A stretch of DNA of 64,000 nucleotides from Dyella sp. C9 (GTDB lineage: Bacteria > Pseudomonadota > Gammaproteobacteria > Xanthomonadales > Rhodanobacteraceae): positions 1 through 64,000 of the forward strand of contig NZ_QIRF01000001.1 of the NCBI RefSeq assembly GCF_003332825.1, written 5' to 3'. Shown here one piece after another: positions 35,151 to 44,579 of the stretch. The notes below the pieces were generated by a model. That model was given only the letters and a program-made list of their open reading frames with translations. It searched no databases and was not told the DNA's origin. The translations under genes and the position numbers were made by a program. The stretch's first letter is position 1. The number at the start of each line of letters is the position of its first letter.

Positions 35151-36308
35151 TCAGGGGCTGAACACCAGCACCAGGAACACCGCGAACATCGAAAGGTGCA
35201 CCGCGCCTTCCAGCATGGTGGTGCGCCAGCCCGAGAAGGTGAGGGTGCTCAGCACCAGGGTCGAGGCGAGCAGCACGATGCTGGCCGGCGGCAGGCCGAG
35301 TACCACCGGTTTGCCGGTGAACAGGCCGATGGCGAGCACGGCCGGTACGGTCAGGCCCACCGTCGAGGCGGCACCGCCCAGGCAGAGGTTGATGGCGCGG
35401 GTCAGTTCGTCGCGGCGGATGGCGATCAGCGCGGAAATGCCTTCCGGCGTGAACACCAGCATGGCGATGATGATGCCGCCCAGCGCATGCGGCGCGCCGG
35501 TGGCGGCGATGCCGTAGTCCAGCACCTTGGCCAGGCTCTTGGACAGGATCACGATCGGCAGGATGTTCACCAGCAGCAACAGCAGGTGGAACGCCATCTC
35601 GCCCTTGCGCGGCTTGCGCGGCGGCGCCGGCGGCTCGGCGGGCAGGTTGGCGTCGGTGTCGGAGCGCGGCGCCACGAAATAACCCTTGTAGCGTCCCGTC
35701 TGCAGCCACAGGAACAGGCCGTACAGCGCGATGGTGAGCAGGGAGAAGCACACGGCCTGCACCGAAGTGAGCGAGCCGTCCGAAGTGGATGCAGTGAAGT
35801 TGGGCAGCACCAGCGCGATGGTGGCCAGCGGGATGATCACCGCCAGGAAGGCCGAGGCGCCATGCAGGTTGAATGCCTGCTCGTGATGGCGGATGCCGCC
35901 GATCAGCAGGCCAAGCCCGACCACGCCGTTGAGCACGATCATCAGCACCGCGAACATGGTGTCGCGCGCCAGCGTGGCGGTATCGCCCGCGCCCAGCATC
36001 ACCGCCGAAATCAGTACCACCTCGATAATGACGATGGACAGCGTGAGTACCAGCGTGCCCACCGGCTCGCCCAGCAGGCTGGCCAGCTCCTCCGCCTCAT
36101 GCACCACGCCGAACGCGCCCCATACGATCACGAAGAACAACCAGGCGAACAGCGACAGGCCGATCTCGTGGCGGCTCAGGTGGGCCATCCAGTCCGAGCC
36201 GAACACCAGGAACAGGGTGACGGTGAGCCAGGCGATGGCCGGGCGTATGAGCATTTTCGGCTGGAACATCGGCTGCTCGGTGGCCAGCGATTGCGCGCCT
36301 GTGGTCAT
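35151..36308 (-). CDS. chaA: Ca2+(Na+)/H+ antiporter, ChaA type
   Basis: 385 residues, about 11 membrane helices. The conserved acidic motifs GEPVGTLVLTLSIVIIEV and FTPEGISALIAIRRDELTRAINLCLGGAAS repeat the CaCA-superfamily alpha-motif twice. ChaA exchanges Ca2+ (or Na+/K+) for protons in the inner membrane. AGGAGG lies 7 bases before the ATG at 36308. A paralogue lies at 49439-50551. Between residues 203 and 225 is a charged, Pro-rich cytosolic loop. Confidence 0.88.
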   Translation of the reverse strand: MTTGAQSLATEQPMFQPKMLIRPAIAWLTVTLFLVFGSDWMAHLSRHEIGLSLFAWLFFVIVWGAFGVVHEAEELASLLGEPVGTLVLTLSIVIIEVVLISAVMLGAGDTATLARDTMFAVLMIVLNGVVGLGLLIGGIRHHEQAFNLHGASAFLAVIIPLATIALVLPNFTASTSDGSLTSVQAVCFSLLTIALYGLFLWLQTGRYKGYFVAPRSDTDANLPAEPPAPPRKPRKGEMAFHLLLLLVNILPIVILSKSLAKVLDYGIAATGAPHALGGIIIAMLVFTPEGISALIAIRRDELTRAINLCLGGAASTVGLTVPAVLAIGLFTGKPVVLGLPPASIVLLASTLVLSTLTFSGWRTTMLEGAVHLSMFAVFLVLVFSP

Positions 36309-36385
36309 GCGTGAACCTCCTGGTGACCCGGATGGCGATGACAGGGTGTCCGCCGCCGTGCGCCAGCGTGGCACAGGACGACGCG

Positions 36386-36796
36386 TTAGGAAACGTTGTA
36401 CAGCGCGCCGCCCCAGTCCGCGGGGTGAACGTCCGCGATCGATTGCGAGAACACCCAGCGGTGGCCGCCGATATCCAGTGCGGCGTACTGGCGTTCGCCG
36501 TACGGCTGGTCGGCCGGCGGGGCCGCCACCTGTGCGCCGCATGACAGAGCCTCGCGGTAGTGCCGGTCGACATCGGCCACCCGCAGCATGACCGTGTGCG
36601 AGGCGCCGGCTGGCCCGGCGCCCTGCGTGACCACGATCGATGCGTTGCCGAACACGAGCTGCACGCGGTGATCGCCGATGCGCAGGCGCTCGCGGAAGCC
36701 GAATGCGCGACATAGCCAGTCGGCCGCTATCGGCACCTCGTCATAAGCCAGCTCGGGAATGATGTCGCCCGGTGGCATGGAGCGGTTGATGGGCAT
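36386..36796 (-). CDS. VOC-family (glyoxalase-like) protein
   Basis: 136 residues. One vicinal-oxygen-chelate module: IIPELAYDEVPIAADWLCRAFGF at the start and YGERQYAALDIGGHRWVFSQSI at the end, as in PhnB-like dimeric VOC proteins. Metal ligands are not obvious at all positions, so enzymatic activity is uncertain. It is transcribed with its own start 95 bases upstream of mfd's stop end, on the same strand as mfd but far after it. Confidence 0.72.
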   Translation of the reverse strand: MPINRSMPPGDIIPELAYDEVPIAADWLCRAFGFRERLRIGDHRVQLVFGNASIVVTQGAGPAGASHTVMLRVADVDRHYREALSCGAQVAAPPADQPYGERQYAALDIGGHRWVFSQSIADVHPADWGGALYNVS

Positions 36797-36891
36797 GCAC
36801 GAATCCCCCTGTGCGATCGACTCTCAAACAGCGAAGCATGCCCTGCACGCCGTCGTCCGCGGGTGATTGCCGGCGCGGACGCCGGCGTGGA

Positions 36892-39800
36892 TCAACCGGG
36901 CCGGCGAGCCCCCAGTTGCACCAGCACTTCCTGCGCGGCGCGGATGCGTTCGCTGGCGCCGGGCAGCTCCAGGTTTACCTTGAGCTTGTCCTGTCCATCC
37001 AGCTTGTACACGCGCGGCTGGCTCTGGATCAGGCGGATGATCGCCATCGGGTCGACCTCCGGCTTGTCGCGGAAGGTGATGCGCCCGCCGTTGGCGCCGA
37101 AGTCCAGCTTGCGGATGCCCAGCGGCGTGGCCATCAGCTTGAGCTGGGCCACGGCGAACAACTGCTTGGCGGGGTCGGGCAGCAGGCCAAAGCGGTCGAT
37201 CATCTCCACCTGCAGGTCGCGCAGGTGTTCTTCGCTGCGGGCGCTGGCGATGCGCTTGTACAACGTCAGGCGCGTATGCACGTCGGGCAGGTAGTCGTCG
37301 GGGATCAGCGCCGGCAGGTGCAGTTCCACCTCGGTCTCGTGCTCGCTGCTCAGGTCGAAGTCGGGCAGCTTGCCGGACTTCAGCGCGCGCACCGCACGTT
37401 CAAGCAGCTCAGTGTACAGGCCGAACCCTATCTCCTGGATCTGGCCCGACTGCTCGTCGCCCAGCAGCTCGCCGGCACCGCGGATCTCCAGGTCGTGCGT
37501 GGCCAGGGTGAAGCCTGCGCCCAGTTCCTCCAGCGAGGCGATCGCCTCCAGGCGCTTTTCCGCATCGGCGGTCATCGCCTTGCGGTCGGGCACCACCAGG
37601 TAGGCATAGGCGCGATGGTGCGAACGGCCCACGCGGCCACGCAGCTGGTGCAGCTGGGCCAGGCCGAAGCGGTCGGCGCGGTTGATGATGATGGTGTTGG
37701 CGGTGGGGATGTCGATGCCGGTCTCGATGATGGTGGTGCACACCAGCACGTTGAAACGCTGGCGGTGGAAATCCGCCATCACGCGTTCCAGCTCGCGCTC
37801 GGGCATCTGGCCGTGGGCGATGCCGATGCGGGCCTCGGGAACCAGTTCCTCAATCTCGCGCGCGGCGCGTTCGATGGTGTCCACCTCGTTGTGCAGGAAG
37901 TACACCTGGCCGCCGCGCTGCAGCTCGCGCTGGAACGCCTCGCGGATCAAGGCCGGTTCCCACGCCGAGATGAAGGTACGCACCGCCATGCGATGGGCCG
38001 GCGGGGTGGCGATCAGCGAGAGGTCGCGCAGTCCGCTCATCGCCATGTTCAGCGTGCGCGGGATCGGCGTGGCGGTCATGGTGAGCAGGTCGACCTCGGC
38101 GCGCAGCTTCTTGAGCTGTTCCTTCTGGCGCACGCCGAAACGCTGCTCCTCGTCCACCACCACCAGGCCAAGGTTCTTGAACTTGATCTCCGGCGCGAGC
38201 AGCTTGTGCGTGCCCACGATCACGTCGATCTGGCCGTCGGTGAGGCGCTTGAGGGCCTCGTTCACTTCCTTGGTCGACTTGAAGCGCGAAAGCACGTCCA
38301 CGCGCACCGGCCAGTCGGCGAAGCGGTCGGCGAAGTTGCGGTAGTGCTGCTGGGCCAGCAGGGTGGTGGGCACCAGCACTGCCACCTGCTTGCCGGCGGT
38401 GGCCGCGGCGAAGGCGGCGCGCAGAGCCACCTCGGTCTTGCCGAAGCCCACGTCGCCGCAGATCACGCGGTCCATCGCGCGTGGCGCGGCCAGGTCGCTG
38501 AGCACGGCGTCGATCGCCTGCAACTGATCGGGCGTTTCCTCGAATGGGAAACTCGCGCCGAACTCCTCCACCAGCTGGCGGTCGATCGGCATCGACTCGC
38601 CACCGCGCGCCTCGCGCTGCGCATAGATCGCCAGCAGTTCGGCGGCGACGTCACGCACCTTCTCGGCGGCCTTGCGGCGCGCACGCTCCCAGGCGTCGCC
38701 ACCGAGCGAATGCAGCGGCGCCAGTTCAGGCGCCGTGCCGGTATAGCGGCTCACCAGGCCCAGCTGCGCCACCGGCACGTAGAGCTTGTCGCCCTTGGCG
38801 TACTCGATGGTGAGGAACTCGCCCTCCATGCCGCCCAGCTCCATCGACACCAGGCCCTGGTAGCGGCCCACGCCGTGGTCGACGTGCACGATCGGTGCAC
38901 CGATGGTCAGCTCGGTGAGGTCGCGGATGATGCTTTCCGGATCGCGCGCGGCACCGCGACGGCGCTTGCGGTCGGTACGCACGCGCTCGCCGAACAGCTC
39001 ACGCTCGGTAAGCACGGTGAGCGGTGGGGTATTGAGCGCAAAGCCCTGTTCCAGCGACGCGATGGTGATCGCCAGGCGCAGCTTGTCGTTGGCCAGGAAG
39101 GCCTGCCAGCCGTCGATCGTCTCGGGCTTGAGGCCCGCGCTGGCGAGCTGCTCGATCAGCGCCTCGCGGCGGCCGGCCGAGTCGGCGGCGATCAGCACGC
39201 GTCCCGGATAATGGGCGAGGAAATGGCGCAGCGAGGTGCCGGGTTCCTCGCCCTTGCGGTTGAGCGGCAGCTCCGGCGCCACCTGGGTCTCGCTGGACAG
39301 GGCGTGCTCGTGGCCGCTCTCCACCAGCTCGATGCGCAGGCGCTTGTTGAGCTGCTCGCGCAGCTGTTCGGGCGCGAGGTACAGCTCGGCCGGCGGCAGC
39401 ACCGGGCGTTCGATGTCGTGGGCGCGCTGGTCGTAGCGTTCGCCGGTCTGCGTCCAGAACTGTTCGGCCGATTCCAGCGAACCCTCGCCGAGCAGGAACA
39501 CGGCGTTGTCAGCGAGGTAGTCGAACAGGGTAGCCGTCTGCTCGAAGAACATCGGCAGGTAGTACTCGATGCCGCCGGGCGTGACGCCTTCCTTCATGTC
39601 CTGGTACAGCGGACAGCGGCGCACGTCGATGGGAAAGCGCTCGCGCAGGCGGACGCGGAAATCCTTGGCGGCGTTTTCGGTGAGCGGAAACTCGCGCGCG
39701 GGCAGCAGCTCGATGCGATCCACCTGCTGCTGCGAGCGCTGCGTTTCCGGATCGAAGCTGCGGATGGATTCGATCTCATCATCGAACAGTTCGATGCGAT

Positions 39801-40344
39801 AGGGCTCGGCGGCACCCATCGGGAAGATGTCGATCAGCGCGCCACGCACGGCGAAGTCGCCTGGCTCGCCCACCTGCGGCACATTGCGGTAACCGGCCGC
39901 TTCCAGCCTGCGCTGTTCGGTGGCCAGGTCCAGCTTCTGGCCCTTCTGCACCATCAGCCCGCTGCCGGTGATATGGCTGCGCGGGGCGATGCGCTGCATC
40001 AGCGTGGCGATCGGCACCACCAGCACGCCGCGCTGGGTAGTCGGCAACTGGAACAGCGTGGCGATGCGTTGCGAGACGATTTCCGGGTGGGGACTGAACA
40101 CGTCGTAGGGCAGCGTTTCCCAGTCGGGGAAATGCAGCACCGGCAGGCCGCCGGCAAATACCCGCAGCTCGTCTTCCAGCGCGTGGGCCCGCTGGGTATC
40201 GCGGGTGATGGCCACCAGCAGGCCGTGGTGCGAGCGGGCCGCCTCGGCCACCAGCAGGGCACGCGAGGAGCCATGCGGCGACGTCCAGAAGCGACGCTGC
40301 TTGGGGCTGGTGGGAAGGGACGGATGCGGAATCGTTTTGGCCAT
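36892..40344 (-). CDS. mfd: Transcription-repair coupling factor Mfd
   Basis: 1150 residues (E. coli Mfd 1148). N-terminal UvrB-like module; RNA polymerase-interacting domain (ITGSG...; KLYVPVAQLGLVSRYTG near 500); then a RecG-like translocase with Walker A GDVGFGKTE near 629, the DEEQ motif VVDEEQRFGV and helicase motif GRVGRS; C-terminal TRCF domain. It removes stalled RNA polymerase and recruits UvrA. ATG at 40344 gives the family N terminus; the frame extends 18 codons further upstream. Confidence 0.96.
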   Translation of the reverse strand: MAKTIPHPSLPTSPKQRRFWTSPHGSSRALLVAEAARSHHGLLVAITRDTQRAHALEDELRVFAGGLPVLHFPDWETLPYDVFSPHPEIVSQRIATLFQLPTTQRGVLVVPIATLMQRIAPRSHITGSGLMVQKGQKLDLATEQRRLEAAGYRNVPQVGEPGDFAVRGALIDIFPMGAAEPYRIELFDDEIESIRSFDPETQRSQQQVDRIELLPAREFPLTENAAKDFRVRLRERFPIDVRRCPLYQDMKEGVTPGGIEYYLPMFFEQTATLFDYLADNAVFLLGEGSLESAEQFWTQTGERYDQRAHDIERPVLPPAELYLAPEQLREQLNKRLRIELVESGHEHALSSETQVAPELPLNRKGEEPGTSLRHFLAHYPGRVLIAADSAGRREALIEQLASAGLKPETIDGWQAFLANDKLRLAITIASLEQGFALNTPPLTVLTERELFGERVRTDRKRRRGAARDPESIIRDLTELTIGAPIVHVDHGVGRYQGLVSMELGGMEGEFLTIEYAKGDKLYVPVAQLGLVSRYTGTAPELAPLHSLGGDAWERARRKAAEKVRDVAAELLAIYAQREARGGESMPIDRQLVEEFGASFPFEETPDQLQAIDAVLSDLAAPRAMDRVICGDVGFGKTEVALRAAFAAATAGKQVAVLVPTTLLAQQHYRNFADRFADWPVRVDVLSRFKSTKEVNEALKRLTDGQIDVIVGTHKLLAPEIKFKNLGLVVVDEEQRFGVRQKEQLKKLRAEVDLLTMTATPIPRTLNMAMSGLRDLSLIATPPAHRMAVRTFISAWEPALIREAFQRELQRGGQVYFLHNEVDTIERAAREIEELVPEARIGIAHGQMPERELERVMADFHRQRFNVLVCTTIIETGIDIPTANTIIINRADRFGLAQLHQLRGRVGRSHHRAYAYLVVPDRKAMTADAEKRLEAIASLEELGAGFTLATHDLEIRGAGELLGDEQSGQIQEIGFGLYTELLERAVRALKSGKLPDFDLSSEHETEVELHLPALIPDDYLPDVHTRLTLYKRIASARSEEHLRDLQVEMIDRFGLLPDPAKQLFAVAQLKLMATPLGIRKLDFGANGGRITFRDKPEVDPMAIIRLIQSQPRVYKLDGQDKLKVNLELPGASERIRAAQEVLVQLGARRPG

Positions 40345-40408
40345 GCAGACGCCAGGTTCAGGGGCGCGGCGCCGGGGCCGCACCGGGAAAGCGGGCAAGT
40401 GTAACGCG

Positions 40409-40432
40409 ACCGCCCCGGCAAGCCGGGGCGGT
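40409..40432 (-). terminator. GC-rich hairpin between the GNAT gene and mfd
   Basis: A perfect 11-bp stem (ACCGCCCCGGC and complement) with an AA loop lies 30 bases after the GNAT gene stop and 65 bases before the mfd start. On the minus strand the following bases are CGCGTTACACTT with no true U-run, so termination would be partial. Confidence 0.45.
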
Positions 40433-40461
40433 GGTTCACATCTGCATGTGGGGGTGCAGCC

Positions 40462-41076
40462 TCAGAGCTGCAATGCGATCTGCGTGGTACCCGGTTCGTC
40501 CGGGGTCAGGCGGCGCACGAAACCGAGCTCCTTGCACAGCTGCAGCATGGGGCGGTTCTCGATCAGCACGTAGCCCCAGATTTCGTCCAGGCCGCGGCGA
40601 CGGCAGTCGTCGACCAGGCGCTGCATCAGCAGGGCGCCGAGGCCCTGTCGGGCCCAGTCATGCTCGACCAGGATCGAGAACTCGGCGCTGTTGGCGGACT
40701 CGTCCACGAAGATGCGTGCCACGGCGCGCAGCTCGGCTGGGCGCACCGTCTCGTCCATCAGCACGTAGGCGGTCTCGATGGCTGGGTCGATGCGGCACAG
40801 GCGTCGGGCCATGGAGTCGGGCAGCTCGCTCATGCTGTGCAGGAAGCGGCGACGAATGTCCTCGGGCGACAGCCGCGAGAACTGGCGCTTGAGCGCGGCC
40901 TCGTCACCCGGCTCGATGTTGCGCAGGCGCAGCTCGCGGCCATCATGCGTGTGGACGATTTCACCCTTGGGCCGCGGCAGTTCGACCAGTCGCGGGCGGG
41001 CAAAGCGTTCCGTGCTGCGCGGGGGGATCATCGCGTGCCGGGCGTTGGAGTAGTCGATGGCGGGGCTCATTGCCAT
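40462..41076 (-). CDS. GNAT-family acetyltransferase (Pat-domain-like)
   Basis: 204 residues. The GNAT core spans about 45-195: LRNIEPGDEAALKRQFSRLSPEDIRRRFLH (as in the Pat/YfiQ C-terminal domain), acetyl-CoA loop ARQGLGALLMQRL and ENRPMLQLCKELGFV. It lacks the CoA-ligase-like domain of full-length Pat, so it is a free-standing GNAT; similar ones are protein lysine acetylases or small-molecule acetylases. Divergent from the MmcQ gene. Confidence 0.8.
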   Translation of the reverse strand: MAMSPAIDYSNARHAMIPPRSTERFARPRLVELPRPKGEIVHTHDGRELRLRNIEPGDEAALKRQFSRLSPEDIRRRFLHSMSELPDSMARRLCRIDPAIETAYVLMDETVRPAELRAVARIFVDESANSAEFSILVEHDWARQGLGALLMQRLVDDCRRRGLDEIWGYVLIENRPMLQLCKELGFVRRLTPDEPGTTQIALQL

Positions 41077-41237
41077 ACTTTACCGTATTGTGTGCGCTGC
41101 AACATGAACAAAATCCCTTTGGATACGGTGGATTATGGCGGTGGTCTGCCGCACCGCATTGCGCCACGGCAAGCGATGCGCGAGTGATCCACAATGCGTC
41201 ATCCAGGCGCCTCGGGCGTCGAGGGAGGGTGAAGGGT

Positions 41238-41621
41238 ATGGCGACATCGAAGGGCATGACCATCCGGCAGCTGGAAACCTTGTGCGGCCATTGGCCTGGG
41301 GTGACCCGGGACATCAAGTGGGGCGCGGAACTGGTGTTCAGCGTGGGCGGCAAGATGTTCGTCATCACCCCGGCCGACGTCGGCGGCAGGCTGACGTTCA
41401 AGGTGGCGGACGAGCGCTTCCTTGAGCTGACCGACCAGCCGGGTATCATCCCGTCCCCCTATCTCGCGCGCTCGCACTGGGTCGGCGTGGTGGAGCCCCA
41501 GCGGTTTGCCACCGAGGAGCTTGCCGGCCTGATTCGTACTTCCTACGGACTGGTGCGCGGGAAACTCACCAAGAAGATGCAGGCGGCCCTTGGCCCCTGG
41601 CCCCCGGAGCAGGACACGTGA
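41238..41621 (+). CDS. MmcQ/YjbR family protein
   Basis: 127 residues. The DUF419/YjbR pattern is clear: a first helix (MTIRQLETLCGHWPG), the middle WGAELVFSVGGKMFV and FKVADERFLELTDQPGIIPSPYLARSHWV, and a final LIRTSYGLVRGKLTKK. The family has a CyaY-like fold and a probable DNA-binding role, not proven. ATG at 41238 has GAAGG upstream. The stop overlaps the GTG start of the next gene by 4 bases. Confidence 0.82.
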   Translation: MATSKGMTIRQLETLCGHWPGVTRDIKWGAELVFSVGGKMFVITPADVGGRLTFKVADERFLELTDQPGIIPSPYLARSHWVGVVEPQRFATEELAGLIRTSYGLVRGKLTKKMQAALGPWPPEQDT

Positions 41622-42013
41622 AGCAATACATCGGAAGCATTGCCCTGGTCGTGGCCGACTACGACGAGGCGATTGCCTGGTACACCCGGGTCCTCGGTTT
41701 TAGGCTGCTGGAAGACACCGACATGGGCGGCGGCAAGCGCTGGGTGGTGGTGACGCCGCCGGGTGCCGGCGAGACACGCTTGTTGCTGGCCAAGGCCAGC
41801 ACGCCGGAGCAGCAGTCACGCGTGGGCGACCAGACCGGCGGCCGGGTGTTCCTGCTGTTGCATACCGACGACTTCTGGCGTGACTACCAGCGCATGAAGG
41901 AGGCCGGCGCCACGTTTTGCGAAGAGCCGCGCGAGGAGGCCTACGGCACGGTGGTGGTGTTCCAGGACCTGTACGGCAACAAGTGGGACCTGCTGCAGCT
42001 CAAGGCCTTGTAG
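41618..42013 (+). CDS. VOC-family (glyoxalase/bleomycin-resistance-like) protein
   Basis: 131 residues. Single VOC module with the expected halves: IALVVADYDEAIAWYTRVLGFRLLEDTD and DFWRDYQRMKEAGATFCEEP..YGTVVVFQDLYGNKWDLLQL. It starts with GTG overlapping the YjbR gene stop, so the two are coupled. Probably a cytosolic dioxygenase, isomerase or resistance protein of unknown substrate; no further ligand can be assigned. Confidence 0.8.
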   Translation: MKQYIGSIALVVADYDEAIAWYTRVLGFRLLEDTDMGGGKRWVVVTPPGAGETRLLLAKASTPEQQSRVGDQTGGRVFLLLHTDDFWRDYQRMKEAGATFCEEPREEAYGTVVVFQDLYGNKWDLLQLKAL

Positions 42014-42022
42014 CGGCGCCCC

Positions 42023-42931
42023 TCAGTCGGTGACGTCCGGCTCGAAGAAGCTCCAGCGGATGTCGCCGAAGCGGGCCTTCATGGCGCGCTCCACGTTGTT
42101 GATCGCCGCGATCAGCGCGGCCTGGTCGGGAGCTGGCGCCATGCGTGCCTTGACCGCGACCATCACGTCCGGCCCCATCTGCAGCGTGATCAGGTTGAGC
42201 ACCACGTCCACCTCGGGGCGGGCGTTGATGAAGTCGATGATTTCCTCGCGACGCCTGGGCTCCACGCCCTGGCCGATCAGCAGGTCCTTCACCTCGTTGG
42301 CCACCGCCACCGCCACCACCACCAGCAGCACGCCGATCACGATGGTGCCGGCGGCGTCGTAAAGGTGATTGCCGGTGATCATGGTGGCCAGCACGGCCAC
42401 CAGCGCCACGCTGAGGCCGAGCAGGGCGGCGAAGTCTTCGCCGAAGATCACCAGCAGCTCGCTCGAACGCGTCTCGTGGAACCAGCGCCACAGGCTGCGC
42501 CCCTGGCGCGCCTTGTTCACTTCCTGCAGGCATCCATGCATGGAGAACGACTCGGCGACCACGCCAAAGCCCAGCACGCCGATCGCCAGCCATGGCCAGC
42601 GCAGCGGTTCGGGGTGGCCGAGCTTGTGGATGCCTTCGTAGATGGAAAACATGCCGCCCACGCTGAACAGCAGCATGGCCACCAGGAACGACCAGAAATA
42701 CAGCGCGCGGCCCCAGCCCAGCGGGTATTCATCCGAGGGCGGTCGGTCGGCCTGGCGCATGCCGAACAGCAGCAACCCCTGGTTGCCGCAATCGGCCAGC
42801 GAGTGCACCGCCTCGGCCAGCATGGCACCCGAGCCGGTGATCAGCGCAGCCACCAGCTTGCTGAGGAAGATGGCGAAATTGGCGCCCAGGGCGAGCAGGA
42901 TGGCCCTGAGCGAATTGGCGTGGCCGGACAT
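42023..42931 (-). CDS. Cation diffusion facilitator transporter
   Basis: 302 residues. Six membrane helices with the acidic/histidine metal site of CDFs (HSLADCGNQGLLLFG in TM2, EDFAALLGLSVAL in TM5), then a C-terminal cytosolic domain (VLNLITLQMGPDVMVAVKARM). Zinc or another divalent metal is moved out in exchange for protons. The long loop with SFSMHGCLQEVNKARQG between TM4 and TM5 resembles the SLC30A9/ZNT9 subgroup. It is convergent with the VOC gene at 41618. Confidence 0.85.
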   Translation of the reverse strand: MSGHANSLRAILLALGANFAIFLSKLVAALITGSGAMLAEAVHSLADCGNQGLLLFGMRQADRPPSDEYPLGWGRALYFWSFLVAMLLFSVGGMFSIYEGIHKLGHPEPLRWPWLAIGVLGFGVVAESFSMHGCLQEVNKARQGRSLWRWFHETRSSELLVIFGEDFAALLGLSVALVAVLATMITGNHLYDAAGTIVIGVLLVVVAVAVANEVKDLLIGQGVEPRRREEIIDFINARPEVDVVLNLITLQMGPDVMVAVKARMAPAPDQAALIAAINNVERAMKARFGDIRWSFFEPDVTD

Positions 42932-42976
42932 CGTGCATTCCCTTGGACGAGGGCCACAGTGTAGTGGCTGGCGCGG

Positions 42977-43495
42977 CTAGCGGATGCCGACGCCTACGCC
43001 TACGCCGAAGCTGACGTTGGAGCGTCCTGCCTGCAGTTCGCTGGCGGTCCATACGTGCGACTGGGCCACACTCACCAGCGGGAACACATAGTCGGCCTGG
43101 CCCACGTGGCCGGGGCGGTCGCCGGTGATGCGCCCGGCCAGGGTGATCAGCGCGCCGGTGGGATAGTCGAACGATTCGACGTAACCGGGCATCACCGCAA
43201 TGAAGCGCCCCCAGCCGCCGTTGTTGTCGACCTTGGGGCGCTGCGAGCTGTCCAGCGGATAGCCGACGATCTCCACTTCGCTGCGGTCGGGCAGGTTGCG
43301 CACCTCGACGATGCGTCCACCCCAGATCACGTCGGCGTTGGCATAGCGGTCGGGCGACTGGGTGACCATGTTCGGCGCGACCGCCACCGTGGCCGGCGTG
43401 GGCTTGTAGATCGGTGCGGGTGCGCAGGCGGCCAGTGCCAGCAGGCTGGCCGGGAGCAGGCTGTGGCGCAGCAGGACGACGAGTCGAATGGACAT
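42977..43495 (-). CDS. Slp-family outer-membrane lipoprotein
   Basis: 172 residues. Signal peptide with lipobox LALAAC (Cys about 24). The mature part matches Slp/YeaY: VIWGGRIVEVRNLPDRSEVEIVGYPLD, GRFIAVMPGYVES, GRITGDRPGHVGQADYVFPLV. Slp lipoproteins are starvation- or acid-induced outer-membrane proteins. ATG at 43495 is preceded by GGAG. The protein ends in a Gly/Val-rich repeat (FGVGVGVGIR). Confidence 0.84.
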   Translation of the reverse strand: MSIRLVVLLRHSLLPASLLALAACAPAPIYKPTPATVAVAPNMVTQSPDRYANADVIWGGRIVEVRNLPDRSEVEIVGYPLDSSQRPKVDNNGGWGRFIAVMPGYVESFDYPTGALITLAGRITGDRPGHVGQADYVFPLVSVAQSHVWTASELQAGRSNVSFGVGVGVGIR

Positions 43496-43586
43496 GGCAG
43501 GCTCCGGCTCCCCAGGCTTGGAAGCCATGAGCTTAGCCCGCGTTGCAGTGGTGCGATAGGCGATGCGCGGACGCATCGTCTTGCGT

Positions 43587-44468
43587 TCAGCTGGCGGTTT
43601 CCTCGACCAGCCAGTCCAGCCGCCACTGCGCGGGCTGCTCCTGCGACAGCATGGGTGCCATCGCGCGCATGGCCTCGCGCAAGGTCTCGTCCAGTTTCCA
43701 CGGGGCGTTGAGAATCACCATGCCCGAGCCGTTGAGCCGCAGCGGCGAGTCGTCCGGATGCACCAGCAGTTCGGCGCGCAGCACGCGCCGCGAGCCGCAG
43801 TGCTGCAGCCAGCGATGGAACGGCTGCACCTGGCTGCGCAGCTTGATCGGGTACCACACCGCATACACGCCGGTGGGCCAGCGCTGCAGCGCAGCCTTGA
43901 GCGCCTGCTCGATCACGCGGTACTCGGCTTCCTGTGCCTCGTAGGGCGGATCGATCAATACCAGGCCGCGCTTTTCCTTCGGCGGCAACAGGGCCTTGAG
44001 TGCCTCGTAGCCGTTGCGCTGGTGTACATGCACGCGGTGATCGCGGTGGAACAGCTCGCGCAGTCGCACGGCTTCCTCCGGATGCAGCTCGCACAGCTGG
44101 GCGCTGTCGGTCTCGCGCATGGCGCGGGCGGCCTGCAGCGGCGAACCGGGATACAGCTTCAGGCCGTGCTCGTTGCCGGGCAGCCTGAGGATGCTGTCCA
44201 GCCAGCGGCGCAGCAGCGGAGGCAGCGGCCTGGCGGGTGCCTGCGAAGGATTGAGGTCGGGAAACAGCAGGCGGGCGATGCCGTCGCGGTATTCGCCGGT
44301 CTTGCCTGCCTCGGCACTGTCCAGCGCGTAGCAGCCGCTGCCGGCATGCGTATCGATGAAGGCGAACGGCGTGGGCTTGGCCTGCAGCGCCTCGATCAGC
44401 GCAAACAGCACCGAGTGCTTGAGGACATCGGCAAAGTTGCCGGCGTGGTAGGCGTGACGGTAGTTCAT
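43587..44468 (-). CDS. rlmJ: 23S rRNA adenine-N6 methyltransferase RlmJ
   Basis: 293 residues. N-terminal NYRHAYHAGNFADVLKHSVL, SAM-site FIDTHAGSGCYAL, and catalytic motif DPPY at 173-176, as in RlmJ that methylates A2030. A TATAAT on the minus strand lies 30 bases before the ATG. The C-terminal tail (LDWLVEETAS) is as in the family. Cytosolic; acts on naked 23S rRNA. Confidence 0.93.
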   Translation of the reverse strand: MNYRHAYHAGNFADVLKHSVLFALIEALQAKPTPFAFIDTHAGSGCYALDSAEAGKTGEYRDGIARLLFPDLNPSQAPARPLPPLLRRWLDSILRLPGNEHGLKLYPGSPLQAARAMRETDSAQLCELHPEEAVRLRELFHRDHRVHVHQRNGYEALKALLPPKEKRGLVLIDPPYEAQEAEYRVIEQALKAALQRWPTGVYAVWYPIKLRSQVQPFHRWLQHCGSRRVLRAELLVHPDDSPLRLNGSGMVILNAPWKLDETLREAMRAMAPMLSQEQPAQWRLDWLVEETAS

Positions 44469-44497
44469 GTGCGACCAGGGGCGCCGGATGGTAGGCA

Positions 44498-44503
44498 ATT
44501 ATA
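44498..44503 (-). promoter_or_regulatory. -10 element of rlmJ
   Basis: TATAAT read on the minus strand, 29 bases upstream of the rlmJ ATG. Confidence 0.45.
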
Positions 44504-44579
44504 GGGGAGGGCGGTATCGCGCGGGCTGCGGCCCCGGTGGAGGTTGCTCCAGAGTTGAGCCGGCCACACCCGGCTGGCT

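Noticed and set aside
36811..40404. A 1197-codon open frame on the plus strand opposite mfd.
   Set aside because: It is the antisense shadow of mfd in very GC-rich DNA; the translation is low-complexity (His/Gln/Arg/Ala-rich) with no domain, and mfd is certain.
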